In this document: one piece after another, positions 9,177 through 18,839 of the stretch | How the letters are laid out: each line of letters begins with the position of its first letter | Numbering within the stretch: the stretch's first letter is position 1 | Assembly: GCA_032250735.1 (NCBI GenBank) | Contig: JAVVEP010000003.1 | Span: 1-63,961 of the forward strand | Origin: Gammaproteobacteria bacterium | GTDB taxonomy: Bacteria > Pseudomonadota > Gammaproteobacteria > SZUA-152 | Length of the DNA stretch: 63,961 bases | Direction of reading: 5' to 3' | The notes under the pieces: generated by a model | Told to the model about the DNA's origin: nothing | What the model saw: the letters and a program-made list of their open reading frames with translations, nothing else | Database searches by the model: none | Position numbers and translations under genes: made by a program

Positions 9177-9940
9177 ACATCCTCGCCAGCTATAACATCA
9201 AGGGCGGGGTAGGGAAGACCGCCGCCACGGTCAATCTAGCCTTCCTGTGTGCCGCCGAAAACTACCGCACCCTGATCTGGGATCTCGATCCCCAAGGGGC
9301 CGCAAGTTATTATTTTCGCATCAAGCCCAGGGTGAAATCCGGCGCGAAGGGACTATTGCAACGGAAACATGAACTCTCCACAGCGATCAAGGCAACCGAT
9401 TTTGATAACCTGGATCTGATACCGGCCGATTTTTCCTACCGCAATATGGATCTGTACCTGGAAGATATGAAAAATTCCACCCGTAGACTACGGAAAATAC
9501 TGAAGCAGTTGACCGATGAATACGTCTGCATTTTCCTCGATTGCCCGCCAAGCATCTCTCTGGTTTCCGAGAATATATTTACCGCCGCCGATGCCCTGCT
9601 CATACCGACCATCCCAACCACGCTTTCCCTGCGTACGCTCGAACAACTACAGCACTTTCTGGAGAAGCAGGAAAATAATCCCCTACTACTGCCCTTCTTC
9701 AGCATGGTGGATCGACGCAAAAATCTGCACAGAATCATTACCGAAAGGCCGCCAAAAACCCTGCCGCCTTTTCTAGGCTGCCAGATACCCTATGCCAGTG
9801 ACATCGAACAGATGGGGATACGCAGGGCACCCTTGAGCAGCTATGCCGCCCATAGCCGGTCAAATCAGGCCTATATTGCGCTCTGGTCCGAGATCAAGAC
9901 GCATCTGGGCCTACCCTCTAGCGGGAAGATACCGTCATGA
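9173..9940 (+). CDS. ParA/Soj-family ATPase
   Basis: The 255-residue protein opens with the deviant Walker A motif KGGVGKT (residues 10-16), followed by WDLDPQGAAS (Walker A-prime region) and the Walker B-like FLDCPPS. ParA-type ATPases position plasmids, chromosomes or protein cargos by dimerising on DNA in an ATP-dependent way. There is no adjacent ParB or parS-like site, so a cargo-positioning role is more likely than chromosome segregation. Its start overlaps the CHAD gene stop by four bases, and its stop overlaps the sixA start by four bases. The tight coupling suggests that the cargo or partner is the CHAD protein, possibly polyphosphate granules; that is inference. Confidence 0.88.
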   Translation: MNILASYNIKGGVGKTAATVNLAFLCAAENYRTLIWDLDPQGAASYYFRIKPRVKSGAKGLLQRKHELSTAIKATDFDNLDLIPADFSYRNMDLYLEDMKNSTRRLRKILKQLTDEYVCIFLDCPPSISLVSENIFTAADALLIPTIPTTLSLRTLEQLQHFLEKQENNPLLLPFFSMVDRRKNLHRIITERPPKTLPPFLGCQIPYASDIEQMGIRRAPLSSYAAHSRSNQAYIALWSEIKTHLGLPSSGKIPS

Positions 9941-10446
9941 ACAGACAGCTCACACTGCTTCGGCACGCAAAATCCGACTGGGATTCATTGTCAGATTCGG
10001 ATTACGATCGTCCACTCTCTCATCGGGGAATACGTGATGCGAACAGGGTAGGACGATGGCTGCAAGAGCAGGCATATGCGCCCGACTATATAGTGAGCTC
10101 ACCCGCATTGCGGGCCCGGCAAACGATTGAGGCCGTCAATTCAGTGCTGGAAATCGCGCCGCAACATATCCACTATGACAGCAATATCTACATGGCAAAC
10201 CGTGAAACCTTACTACAAGTGCTCGCAGGAATTCCCAAAAAATACAGCAGCATACTGTTAGTGGGTCATAATCCGGGGCTGGATGAATTATTAGTCTACC
10301 TCTGTGCAGGGAAACCGGAGCACAGCAAAGATGGAAAGCTACTGACAACCGCCGCTATCGCCAGCCTGGCCATGCCGGACAACTGGAAGGATCTACCCCC
10401 GCACGCTTGCAACCTGCTCAAACTGATACGTCCAAAAGACCTCTAA
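9937..10446 (+). CDS. sixA: Phosphohistidine phosphatase SixA-like (histidine phosphatase superfamily)
   Basis: The 169-residue protein starts with LLRHAKS, the catalytic RH motif of the SixA branch of the phosphoglycerate-mutase superfamily (His10). A second block, SSPALRARQT, carries the conserved Arg, and VGHNPGLDEL carries the second catalytic His. SixA dephosphorylates phosphohistidine, for example on histidine phosphotransfer proteins. Length fits the family. It is the last gene of the CHAD-ParA operon, and converges with prsT with only seven bases between the two stops and no evident terminator. Confidence 0.88.
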   Translation: MNRQLTLLRHAKSDWDSLSDSDYDRPLSHRGIRDANRVGRWLQEQAYAPDYIVSSPALRARQTIEAVNSVLEIAPQHIHYDSNIYMANRETLLQVLAGIPKKYSSILLVGHNPGLDELLVYLCAGKPEHSKDGKLLTTAAIASLAMPDNWKDLPPHACNLLKLIRPKDL

Positions 10447-10453
10447 TACAGCA

Positions 10454-12859
10454 TCAACCGCCTGTTGTTATCTGTTGTAACGTCGCGACCGCCTCGTCCC
10501 GACCGGCGAAATCTGCCTTGTTATCCAAGGCGCTCTGGAGATTCTGCCTGGCAGCGACATGGTCGCCTTTCCTGTATTGGACCATGCCCAGGTGATACTG
10601 CAATATTGGCTGGCCTGGAGCGACATCTGCTGCTTTCTGGAGCGACGACAATGCCTGATCGAACTCGCCACGGGAATAATGGACCCAGCCCATCGTGTCC
10701 AGGTACGCCGGATTCTCGAGCCCTTGCAAATTATCAATCAGGTCCCTGGCCCTATCAAGGCTCACCTTGTCAGCTTTGTGGGAGACAAGCAGCATAGCCA
10801 GATTATTTGCGTACACTACCGAGCCCGGTTCCTTTAGTAGTGCTGCATTATACACATCGATGGCCTTATCGATCTCTCCAACACGTTGGTAGAGGGCGGC
10901 GAGATTATCGACTAAAACTTCATTAAGCTTTACCGTTTGCATACCTTCCTGCAATATCTTTATTGCATTTTCCGGTTCATTAAGCGCCATGTAAGCAGAC
11001 GCAATACCGCGATATGACGTCGCGAGTTGCGGATTAATAACCAATGCCTTACGGAACTCAGCAACAGCGTCTTCTGGATTTTTCTGCATTACATACAGCT
11101 CGCCCAGGATGTTTTGGGCCGCAAAATGTTTCGGTTCGTTTTTTAATACCAGCTTGAGATCTGTAACAGCTTCATTGACTTGCTTCAGTGCCAGACGGCT
11201 ATTGATCAATGCCTTTAAGGGCTCTACAGCAGCGGGTGTTTTTGTCATAGCCGCCTTAAAAAGTTTTAGTGCGGCCAGGTGATCACCCTCTGCTGAGCGA
11301 ACCAAACCAGCCAGATAATCCCCCAGACTTTGCTCGGGGTTTTTGTCGCGCACTCGTTGAGATGTAAGGCGGGCAGCCGCATAGTCCTTATTCACCATTT
11401 GAGCCTTGAACAGCGCCTCAAGCACAGCAACCTCTGCTGTATCTTCCCGCGCGGCTAACTCAAGCAAGGACAATGCAGCAGCATCTTCTCCATGTTTGAG
11501 ATAAAGCTCTCCGATCTGAAATTGCAGTGCAGCCGAGTTACCGCTGAGAATGAGTGCTTTTTCGAATTGTTCCTTGGCCAGCTCAGTCTCTTTGTTGGCC
11601 AGATGGGCCCTGCCAAGAAGATTCAGAACTTCCACGGAATTGGGCTGATCTCTGATAATCGCTCGCAGGTCACCAATCGCGCCCGGCAGATCATTACGAA
11701 GCATGGCGAGCTTGCTCCTGACCAAGAGACCATCGTTGTCTCTCGGATTCTCTTTAAGTACCTCATCTACTAAATTCTGCGCATCATCATAACGGGCCTC
11801 ACTGGCCGCCATCTTCGCCAGCTGAACGCGCGCCTTGAGCGCGTCCGGATCCAGCTCATGGCTACTAATAATTTCTGACAGCTGTTTCATTGCCAGATCT
11901 TTCTTACCCGTCGCTTCATACAACCGTGCAAGTAAAAGTTGTAATTCTCCGGCGTTGTATTTATCTGCTAGATAACCTCGCAGCTCAGCAATGGCCTTTT
12001 CTGCCTTGCCGATTTTCACCAGGAATTCAATATAGGCGGTCTTTGGCTCGTTTTCTTCTGGCATTTGTTGAACGCCGTCCCTGAATACCTGCTCAGCAGA
12101 ATCGTAGTTCTTCAGGTGCGTATAATATCCAGCCAATCGACTTCGATATCGAATATCGCCAGGATTCATCGTGACAAGGTGTTGCAGCAATTCTATCGCC
12201 TTGCTCTCATTACCAATGTCGGCATTGATCCTGGCCATTACGGAAATAATTCCAGGGTGGTCAGTATGGGTCTTTAAACCTTGATTCAATATCTGTAAGG
12301 CCTTGTCATATTCCTTGCGCTGCGTTAACAGGGATGACTTGAGCATGATGGCATCCACATGGTCTGGTGTGGCTGACAGCGCCATATCGGCCAATTTCAT
12401 GGCGCCAGCCACGTCACCCTTTTGTGCAAACAATGCCCCCTTTACTGTGAGTGCAACAGTGCTATCAGGATCACTCACCAATACATCTTCAATAAGCTCC
12501 AGGGCCTTTTCATATCCGCCAGCAAGAAAGTAAATTCTAGCGAGGTTTTCTTTCGCGTCAGTGCGGGTTTTATCAATATCGATCACCCTTTGAAATAATC
12601 CAGCTGACTCGCGCCATTTCTCCAGAGCTTCATATACCTTCGCTTGCCCGATAATCGCGTCGATATTCTTTGGATCCATCTGTAAAACGTTCTTGAATTC
12701 GACACGGGCCTTTTCGTAATCACTACCTGCGTAATACGTTTGCGCGCGCTCCAGGTGTTTCGTAATACGCTCCTCTTTTCCGCTGCAACCACCGACCATC
12801 GTTAGTAACGCGACCAATACACAGATTTGCAGCTTTCCACTTATCGAATGGTTATACAC
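10454..12859 (-). CDS. prsT: PEP-CTERM-system TPR-repeat lipoprotein PrsT
   Basis: I place the start at GTG 12859, because AGGAG lies six bases before it and the resulting N-terminus is a clean lipoprotein leader: a short charged start, a hydrophobic run, then the lipobox VGGC. The longer frame begins at a TTG (12913) with no ribosome site. The mature 780-residue protein is almost entirely TPR repeats (A-x-x-Y-x-x-G-D-Y-x-x-A and N-x-x-A-L-x pattern), about 20 of them. PrsT lipoproteins are regular members of exosortase/EPS loci and probably scaffold polysaccharide or protein export in the periplasm. It is the last gene of the long minus-strand EPS cluster, 54 bases after the WecA-like gene. 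Confidence 0.87.
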   Translation of the reverse strand: MYNHSISGKLQICVLVALLTMVGGCSGKEERITKHLERAQTYYAGSDYEKARVEFKNVLQMDPKNIDAIIGQAKVYEALEKWRESAGLFQRVIDIDKTRTDAKENLARIYFLAGGYEKALELIEDVLVSDPDSTVALTVKGALFAQKGDVAGAMKLADMALSATPDHVDAIMLKSSLLTQRKEYDKALQILNQGLKTHTDHPGIISVMARINADIGNESKAIELLQHLVTMNPGDIRYRSRLAGYYTHLKNYDSAEQVFRDGVQQMPEENEPKTAYIEFLVKIGKAEKAIAELRGYLADKYNAGELQLLLARLYEATGKKDLAMKQLSEIISSHELDPDALKARVQLAKMAASEARYDDAQNLVDEVLKENPRDNDGLLVRSKLAMLRNDLPGAIGDLRAIIRDQPNSVEVLNLLGRAHLANKETELAKEQFEKALILSGNSAALQFQIGELYLKHGEDAAALSLLELAAREDTAEVAVLEALFKAQMVNKDYAAARLTSQRVRDKNPEQSLGDYLAGLVRSAEGDHLAALKLFKAAMTKTPAAVEPLKALINSRLALKQVNEAVTDLKLVLKNEPKHFAAQNILGELYVMQKNPEDAVAEFRKALVINPQLATSYRGIASAYMALNEPENAIKILQEGMQTVKLNEVLVDNLAALYQRVGEIDKAIDVYNAALLKEPGSVVYANNLAMLLVSHKADKVSLDRARDLIDNLQGLENPAYLDTMGWVHYSRGEFDQALSSLQKAADVAPGQPILQYHLGMVQYRKGDHVAARQNLQSALDNKADFAGRDEAVATLQQITTGG

Positions 12860-12913
12860 GACCCTCTCCTCTATATTTCTCAAAAACCAGCGCTGTAAAT
12901 CAATTGACGGCAA

Positions 12914-14563
12914 TTAACCGGCAATTCCACGCAAGCCAATCCACCCCGCAGCAGCAACCGTAGCCGTACGTAACGCATACAGGCGCCAATGTAATTCTAT
13001 TCTCGTCAGTATTAATTCAATCGCATAAAACAGCACGATCAACTTGGCGAGGAATTCACCCATGTTATAAATGCTCAGAACCTGCCCCGGCAGATTTGGG
13101 ACGGTGAACACGGCAAATATCACCAGGAAATCCAGTGTATTGATCATGAATGCACGGTCCATGGAAAACCGGAACCCAATGACGACCGTAACGGCCAGCA
13201 CTACGTAAAAAATCATCTCCGCAGGGGTGTGCAGTATCGACATGTCATTGTCTGTGGAACTGAGATAGCCAGCAACAGCACAGAGACTGTAGACACAGGC
13301 ACGCTCCAGCCATGAGAATGACTGCTTGCCTCCGACAGCTAGTCGAACTGCATGAATCATAAACAATCCGGCAGCCAACAATCCCAAATCCTTCGAAACC
13401 TCACTTACTGTGGCCGCTACGATAACAAAGTAACCCGAGACCAATATTGCTGCGAGTATAGAGGCCCAGAATGTGATCTTCCCCTCGGCTCCTGCATGCA
13501 ACCATTTTAGCGCCCTGCCTACATAGCTCGCGGTTGCAGTCTCTGACATTCCACGAAATTGCCAGTCAATGATAGTGGCATACCGAAAGCAGGCAATAAC
13601 ACTGGCGCAGAAGACGATGAATACCATCATGATGGTAATATCGGATTCGTAACACATCGAATATGCTGTTAATACCAATGCCGCCTGGGTTACATAGATT
13701 GTAAATACTGCTTCGTAATGGGTGAAACCCAATGCTAGCAGTCGATGGTGGATGTGATTCTTGTCAGGCGAAAATGGCGATCTGCCTTCTCTAACTCTCG
13801 TCACCATAACCATTACCGTATCAAGAATTGGCAACCCTAGCAGCAATAAAGGCAACGCTGCGCTAATCGGTGCATTTTCGTGCTGCGTGAGAAGTAGTAC
13901 CAGTACACCCACACTAAATCCTAGAAACTGACTACCACCATCACCCATGAATACACGTGCTGGGTGAGTATTGAACCGAAGGAATCCAAGAATACTGCCC
14001 AGTATCGCCAGGCTGATCAGTAGTAAGTCAACATCTCCTTCCATATAGGCGAGCAAAGCAATAACGCCTAGACTCAATAAAGCAGTGCCGCCGGCAAGGC
14101 CATCCAGGCCATCTGCCAGATTGATCGCATTAGTGATCCCGAGCAGGAAAAGGATCGTAAGAGGATAGGATATAAACCATGGAATCGGCTGCATATCGAT
14201 GGCTGGCAATGTTGTGATTACTACATCACCAATAAATACAACCACGAACACAGCCAGCGTCTGGCCAAAGAACTTTATGCGGTAATCCAGATCTTTTCGA
14301 TCGTCCCAGATGCCAAAAATAAAAATAATGGCCATACCCCACAGCAAGCTTGCCTCTTTCGCATCAGGTGTCATCCAGATCACGATAGGCATAATGGCGC
14401 CCGCAACCATCGCAATTCCACCAATTCTTGGAATTGCGCCGGTATGCACTTTGCGGTCATTAGGCATGTCCACAATCTGCAATCGATGCGCTGAACGCAT
14501 CAGCGGTGGGATAAGCAGCATGGTGATAAACATGGCTGTAATGAAGGTTAGAAAAAGCGCCAT
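12914..14563 (-). CDS. WecA/MraY-family undecaprenyl-phosphate glycosyl-phosphate transferase, C-terminally extended
   Basis: The first 320 residues show the family's membrane-embedded catalytic motifs in order: WDDRKD (the DDxxD metal site), NAINLADGLDGLAGG, FMGDGGSQFLGF and HIHHRLL. Such enzymes transfer a sugar-1-phosphate from a UDP-sugar to undecaprenyl phosphate at the cytoplasmic face, the first committed step of EPS repeat-unit assembly. WecA-like proteins are usually about 350-370 residues; this one has about 200 extra residues with further transmembrane segments, forming an additional hydrophobic domain of unknown role. It probably is the initiating transferase of this EPS locus, since no PssA/WbaP-type transferase is present in the window. 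It lies 21 bases after the exosortase gene. Confidence 0.85.
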   Translation of the reverse strand: MALFLTFITAMFITMLLIPPLMRSAHRLQIVDMPNDRKVHTGAIPRIGGIAMVAGAIMPIVIWMTPDAKEASLLWGMAIIFIFGIWDDRKDLDYRIKFFGQTLAVFVVVFIGDVVITTLPAIDMQPIPWFISYPLTILFLLGITNAINLADGLDGLAGGTALLSLGVIALLAYMEGDVDLLLISLAILGSILGFLRFNTHPARVFMGDGGSQFLGFSVGVLVLLLTQHENAPISAALPLLLLGLPILDTVMVMVTRVREGRSPFSPDKNHIHHRLLALGFTHYEAVFTIYVTQAALVLTAYSMCYESDITIMMVFIVFCASVIACFRYATIIDWQFRGMSETATASYVGRALKWLHAGAEGKITFWASILAAILVSGYFVIVAATVSEVSKDLGLLAAGLFMIHAVRLAVGGKQSFSWLERACVYSLCAVAGYLSSTDNDMSILHTPAEMIFYVVLAVTVVIGFRFSMDRAFMINTLDFLVIFAVFTVPNLPGQVLSIYNMGEFLAKLIVLFYAIELILTRIELHWRLYALRTATVAAAGWIGLRGIAG

Positions 14564-14584
14564 ATCTATATCCGAGCGATCTGC

Positions 14585-16177
14585 TTAAAGGGGGATATAG
14601 TCATTTAGTAGCGGATTGACCGTTTTCGCAAACTGGGTCAGTCGCCTGTCCGCCAGTTCGATATCATCACCAGCTCTCACACTCGTGGTGAGCCGTACTA
14701 GTGCGCCATCCGTCCGATTACGCGTCAGCGCATCCCAAAATAGGTACCACTTGACCAGGTATTCATTATTGATTACTCGACCCCTCTGCTGAAACCAGTA
14801 ATATACCAACTGCCTCTGATCTCCCATTTCAATGAGCACTCGGTTGACATCCAATGCCTTTCCATTCACAAAGGCGCCATCAATATTCTGTTGCGTTAAA
14901 CTGGTAATTTTCCAACCACCACCCGGCAAACAGGTTCTTGGTGAGTGCGCAGATTCACCTGTACTTTGTGAACCATAGTAGGCGGCATATAAATTAATTG
15001 TTTGTGAATTGCCATCGGTATAATTGACCAGGGCATAATCACTAAAATCAAGTTCATCGATATAGATTTGATCAAGATGGTCACTTCGTCCCGTCCAGGG
15101 TTCTACCTGCAAAGGAAATGATGCAAAGTTTGCTCGGTCCGGGATAATCTCTTCTCGCGCAGGTAGCGTTTCGGCCAGTAAGGCCAGTGACCAAATGGTC
15201 ACAACAGAGGCAATAAAAACCTTTGAAACCGGCCGCTGCATGATAGTCGCGTTTTTAGGCGTTACGGTCGGCAGTTCGAGGCCAAATACCTCACGCAAAG
15301 GTCTCGGGTCACGGCCGATGCGCGTCAGCAAAAACATCTCCAACCCCAGCAATCCAGCAGAAAACATAAAGATGATCCAGCCTTCGAAATCGTGCAGGAA
15401 TCCTTCCGCCATCGAACTACCCCAATATTCGACGGTAATGCCAATGATGCCAATACGAAAACTGTTCATAAAAATGGTGATAGGAATGGTAGAGAGGAAT
15501 ACCAAAGCGCGCTTCCATAAAGGTGCTTTGAAAAAATAGGCCGCAATAAATCCAAATGCCATCAGCGGAAATAAATAGCGTAGACCACTACAGGCTTCAA
15601 CGACCTGTAACTTCAACGTGCCAAGATCTATGACATTGCCTTCCAGTGCAACGCTGATATCAAATAGACGAATAAACCAGACACCAATAGCCGAAGATAT
15701 AAGTTGCAGCTCAGCAGACAGATTATTGAGAAGGAAATTTGGTAAAGGGACCATCAACAACAGCATTATCATCGGCGCGATAATGACCTTAAATGACTGC
15801 CATCCCATCATGGCCAATGCTATACCAATTAACACTATCACAAATGAGTACTCCATGATGGCATACAGAGTACTGAGTTTACCCATGTATAGCAGGGCCA
15901 CACCCGCAACCACCATCAAATATCCCAGCCATGAACCTTCGAATGATAGTCGTTCAAGGTGGTCCTTTTTTTGCCAAATCAAAAAGGCGACAATAAAGGG
16001 AATTAAAATACCGTGACTGTATTCTTCTTTATTATTCCAATACCCGACCATATGTAGCAGGCCATCATTGAATAATAAAAAGAGTGGAATACTCACCAAA
16101 ACTAGCGAAATGTGTAACGCCGGTGTAGCTCTCCAAACGTTTGGCTTATGCTCATGGCTTAAGGTATTTACGACCAT
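14585..16177 (-). CDS. xrtD: Exosortase with fused EpsI domain, XrtD-like (VPLPA-CTERM type)
   Basis: The N-terminal 300 residues are an eight-helix exosortase: VPLPN near 143-147, catalytic Cys196 in VEACSGLR, Arg241 in NSFRIG, and His262 in LHDFEG. The C-terminal 200 residues are an EpsI-type domain with a CLPGGGW motif, fused in one chain. Exosortases cleave C-terminal PEP-CTERM-type signals in the inner membrane and likely pass the protein on for surface attachment. The EpsI fusion and the presence of three proteins with V/T-P-x-P tails in this window (32966, 55070, 62665) fit the XrtD/VPLPA-CTERM class. Position between glycosyltransferases and the WecA-like gene is typical. Class assignment would need a profile search. 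Confidence 0.82.
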   Translation of the reverse strand: MVVNTLSHEHKPNVWRATPALHISLVLVSIPLFLLFNDGLLHMVGYWNNKEEYSHGILIPFIVAFLIWQKKDHLERLSFEGSWLGYLMVVAGVALLYMGKLSTLYAIMEYSFVIVLIGIALAMMGWQSFKVIIAPMIMLLLMVPLPNFLLNNLSAELQLISSAIGVWFIRLFDISVALEGNVIDLGTLKLQVVEACSGLRYLFPLMAFGFIAAYFFKAPLWKRALVFLSTIPITIFMNSFRIGIIGITVEYWGSSMAEGFLHDFEGWIIFMFSAGLLGLEMFLLTRIGRDPRPLREVFGLELPTVTPKNATIMQRPVSKVFIASVVTIWSLALLAETLPAREEIIPDRANFASFPLQVEPWTGRSDHLDQIYIDELDFSDYALVNYTDGNSQTINLYAAYYGSQSTGESAHSPRTCLPGGGWKITSLTQQNIDGAFVNGKALDVNRVLIEMGDQRQLVYYWFQQRGRVINNEYLVKWYLFWDALTRNRTDGALVRLTTSVRAGDDIELADRRLTQFAKTVNPLLNDYIPL

Positions 16178-16237
16178 TTTTATTTTTCCATTTAACTCTA
16201 TTACTGATGTGATCTGGATTACTGTTGTGAACTGGGG

Positions 16238-17419
16238 CTAATCAGGGATGGCAGCGACAGAGTTTGTTCCATAGATAGACAATAACTCGCTATAGACAGA
16301 TAGTGTTTCTGCGATAACTTTCTGCTCGTCGAATTCTTTAAGTACCTTTACTCGGCCTGCATTACCCATCCTCAACCGTTCTTCCTTCGTTTGCAGAAGA
16401 TTTTTAATGGCCCGTGCCAGCTCAACAGCATCTCCTGGCGCAACCAGAATTCCGTTACTTTGGTGATCGACAATTTCCCGGCACCCTGCCGTATCAGAAG
16501 CAACAATAGGCAACCCGGTTGCCGCCGTCTCTAACAGGATGCGGGGCACTCCTTCACCATATGTGGTTGGCAACACGACCACATCGATATTGGCAAGCAA
16601 TTCTTCCATGCGCTCAATATGTCCAAGCACATTCACTACGCCCTCATCTTGCCATTGCTGAATCTGTTCCTGCGGTATTGCGCCTGGATTTCCTGTATCA
16701 CTGCTCCCCGCAATCAGAAATTCAACATCAATATTGTCGCGCAATAAAATACGGGCTGCTTCGACATATTCAGCAACGCCCTTATCCCAAAGCAAACGCG
16801 TCGCTAACAATACCCTGTAGTTATCTCGAGTTTCATTTCTATTTGATGGATGAAAACGCTGCGTATTCACACCTGACCCACGAATCAGACGAATATATTT
16901 TTGTGACACCAATCCACTGGCAATGAAACGATCGCGGTCCTCACTATTTTGCACAATGAGACGGGAGCTTGAGCCACTCGACAGGATACGCAACAAAACT
17001 TTGATCAGTGGGCGTAATAGTAGTGCTTTCGAACTACTGCTCGAAAAAATGAAACCTAAGCCAGCCACAGCATTAATACATGCAGGGTTACCCGTAAGGC
17101 GTGCGGCTAGAGATCCATAGAGCACGCACTTAATAGTGAAATGATGCACAAGATCAGGCTTTTCCCTGCGATATAGTCTCACTAGCGCCGCGATGGATTT
17201 AACCTGAGAAATGGGATTAACACTGCCGCGATTCATGGTCAGTGGCAACCAACGAAATCCAGCTTGTTGTAGCAAGCATGTATATTCACCGGGCGGTGAA
17301 ACCAGCACCACCTCATATCCCCGCTCACGGAGAGCGTTTGCTAATGGCAATCGAAAGTTATACAAATACCAATCCGTATTGGCTAATAACAAGACTTTAT
17401 CGTTTCTATCGATTGTCAT
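16238..17419 (-). CDS. GT4-family glycosyltransferase
   Basis: The 393-residue protein has the two-Rossmann GT-B plan. The N-terminal half has an acceptor-site loop and VHHFTIKCVLYGSLAA; the C-terminal half has LLATRLLWDKGV, and the GT4 nucleotide-binding region EGVPRILLETAATGLPIVAS with the E-x7-E pair. Related enzymes include PglA/CapM-like transferases that extend an undecaprenyl-linked oligosaccharide. It is cytoplasmic or membrane-peripheral. It is one of three GT4 enzymes in the EPS locus. About 630 AT-rich bases without a convincing gene separate it from the next upstream gene, so it may start its own transcript. Confidence 0.87.
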   Translation of the reverse strand: MTIDRNDKVLLLANTDWYLYNFRLPLANALRERGYEVVLVSPPGEYTCLLQQAGFRWLPLTMNRGSVNPISQVKSIAALVRLYRREKPDLVHHFTIKCVLYGSLAARLTGNPACINAVAGLGFIFSSSSSKALLLRPLIKVLLRILSSGSSSRLIVQNSEDRDRFIASGLVSQKYIRLIRGSGVNTQRFHPSNRNETRDNYRVLLATRLLWDKGVAEYVEAARILLRDNIDVEFLIAGSSDTGNPGAIPQEQIQQWQDEGVVNVLGHIERMEELLANIDVVVLPTTYGEGVPRILLETAATGLPIVASDTAGCREIVDHQSNGILVAPGDAVELARAIKNLLQTKEERLRMGNAGRVKVLKEFDEQKVIAETLSVYSELLSIYGTNSVAAIPD

Positions 17420-18052
17420 TTAACACTCTGTTATGGTCATCAATGCACTAAATCATCGACATAAAAGTTAGTAAATCAGCCAATCGATATGGCTAATTAA
17501 CCACCAATTAAATGGATTCCTTTTGCAAGACAATGAGTATACGGCGGAGGTATGACAGTATTGTTAAATATGCGCCTTGAGATGGGCTCGGCAGAAAGCG
17601 AAAAATAGGGAATTAACGCCATATTATTACAAAAACATGACAGCAAATGACGTTCTTGCTTAATGACTAACCTGCCACTATCACCCTCGATTCTCACGGA
17701 CACCTGATAGCAATGGCCATTGCTTTTCTGGCGCACCATCAAAGATGGCAAGAAGGAAAACAGATATCATTAATGACTACTCCTCAGAACGATCAATTTA
17801 CATAAAGTCTTTCGTACCGTTTATAACCTGACAAATTCAGAATGCATAGCCATTCGACATCTGGAGTGGAATTGCAGTTTTGATAAATAAATCTTTAAAT
17901 GTGTCAATAATGCTAAGGGAAATAACACAGTAAACGGAATGTGACTCGAAAGTCTAATATGAAGTAATGATATCGCGCCGAGAGACCTCTTCTTTTACAT
18001 TTTATATAAGCAAGCCACTGGTGCAGCACTCTATATTCTGGCCAATTCTTTT
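17420..18052. other. AT-rich gap in the EPS locus without a convincing gene
   Basis: This 633-base stretch is AT-richer than its flanks. The longest minus-strand frame (17497-17751, 84 residues) shows no family signature, no ribosome site and odd composition. I see no terminator or tRNA. It may be the remains of a lost EPS gene, or the promoter region for the distal half of the locus. Confidence 0.4.
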
Positions 18053-18547
18053 TCACTCATTCAGGGTCTTGGAAAAAATAGCGCGAAGAACTTCCTGTTT
18101 ATTAAAAGGTGGTATTTTCTGATCATCATTTACACACTTACTCACATACTCATCAAGCGACATAAGCGGTTTAGCCGGTATCCCACCGTACACCATATTG
18201 GGTGGAATATCGCTCGTCACTATTGCACCGGCAGCTACAATGCTGTTTGGCCCGATGGATACATTAGGCATAATGATTACTCGTGCACCGATAAAAACAT
18301 TGTCGTATATACGTATCGGTCCATAACGAGTGATGTCACGGTAGTTGGGATGCGTATCACGGAAGACCCAGGTGGCACCGTCATGAGTGATGAAACAAAC
18401 ATCGAATGAAACAGTCACATGATCGCCGATTCGGATCAGGTATGGTTCTGTTCCAAAATTGACACCTGCCATGCAACGAAAATCCAGGCCATGGCGCAGG
18501 CCACGCCTGATTACTCTGTACAAACGTATTCTCTGTTTCAGTCCCAT
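18053..18547 (-). CDS. Left-handed beta-helix (hexapeptide-repeat) O-acyltransferase
   Basis: The 164-residue protein shows imperfect I-G-x-x-x-x hexapeptides (IRIGDHVTVS, IRIYDNVFIGARVIIMPNVSIGPNSIVAAGAIVTSDIP in successive turns) and ends with YGGIPAKPL, as in CatB/maltose-acetyltransferase-type enzymes. His near the DTHPNY loop and in FITHDGATW are candidate catalytic or substrate residues. These trimeric cytoplasmic enzymes acetylate sugars from acetyl-CoA, so it probably decorates the EPS repeat unit. The N-terminus MGLKQRIRLYR looks complete. Between this gene and the methyltransferase gene (18548-18839) I see only a short frame without recognisable features. Confidence 0.85.
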   Translation of the reverse strand: MGLKQRIRLYRVIRRGLRHGLDFRCMAGVNFGTEPYLIRIGDHVTVSFDVCFITHDGATWVFRDTHPNYRDITRYGPIRIYDNVFIGARVIIMPNVSIGPNSIVAAGAIVTSDIPPNMVYGGIPAKPLMSLDEYVSKCVNDDQKIPPFNKQEVLRAIFSKTLNE

Positions 18548-18839
18548 GGTCTTGCCTTTAGTATATCATCAGGCAATAGTCGACCCTTTCTGTGTAACAG
18601 GCTGGCAACCTTGTCATCTTTGCATAATCCTGTTGAATTATTCTTTAGCATATATCTCATGTTACCCTGCTCCAGGCAGAAACAGTATTCACGAGCCCTT
18701 CTAACGAGAAGGTATATTCTATACATCAAATTACGCCCTGCTCCCAACGACCCTGTATTCCTTATAGAGATCCTTGTGATCGTGTGAGAATCATGAAACA
18801 CAGGTGGGTTGGTTTACTGAGAACCTGTTTATAAATGAA

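Noticed and set aside
14585-16177. XrtA (classic PEP-CTERM) assignment for the large exosortase
   Set aside because: The fused EpsI domain and the V-P-x-P substrates in the window fit XrtD better.
17497-17751. 84-residue minus-strand frame in the EPS gap
   Set aside because: No family signature or ribosome site; composition like random AT-rich sequence.
18538-18801. 87-residue minus-strand frame before the acetyltransferase
   Set aside because: It overlaps the acetyltransferase start in another frame and shows no domain; the acetyltransferase N-terminus is already complete.
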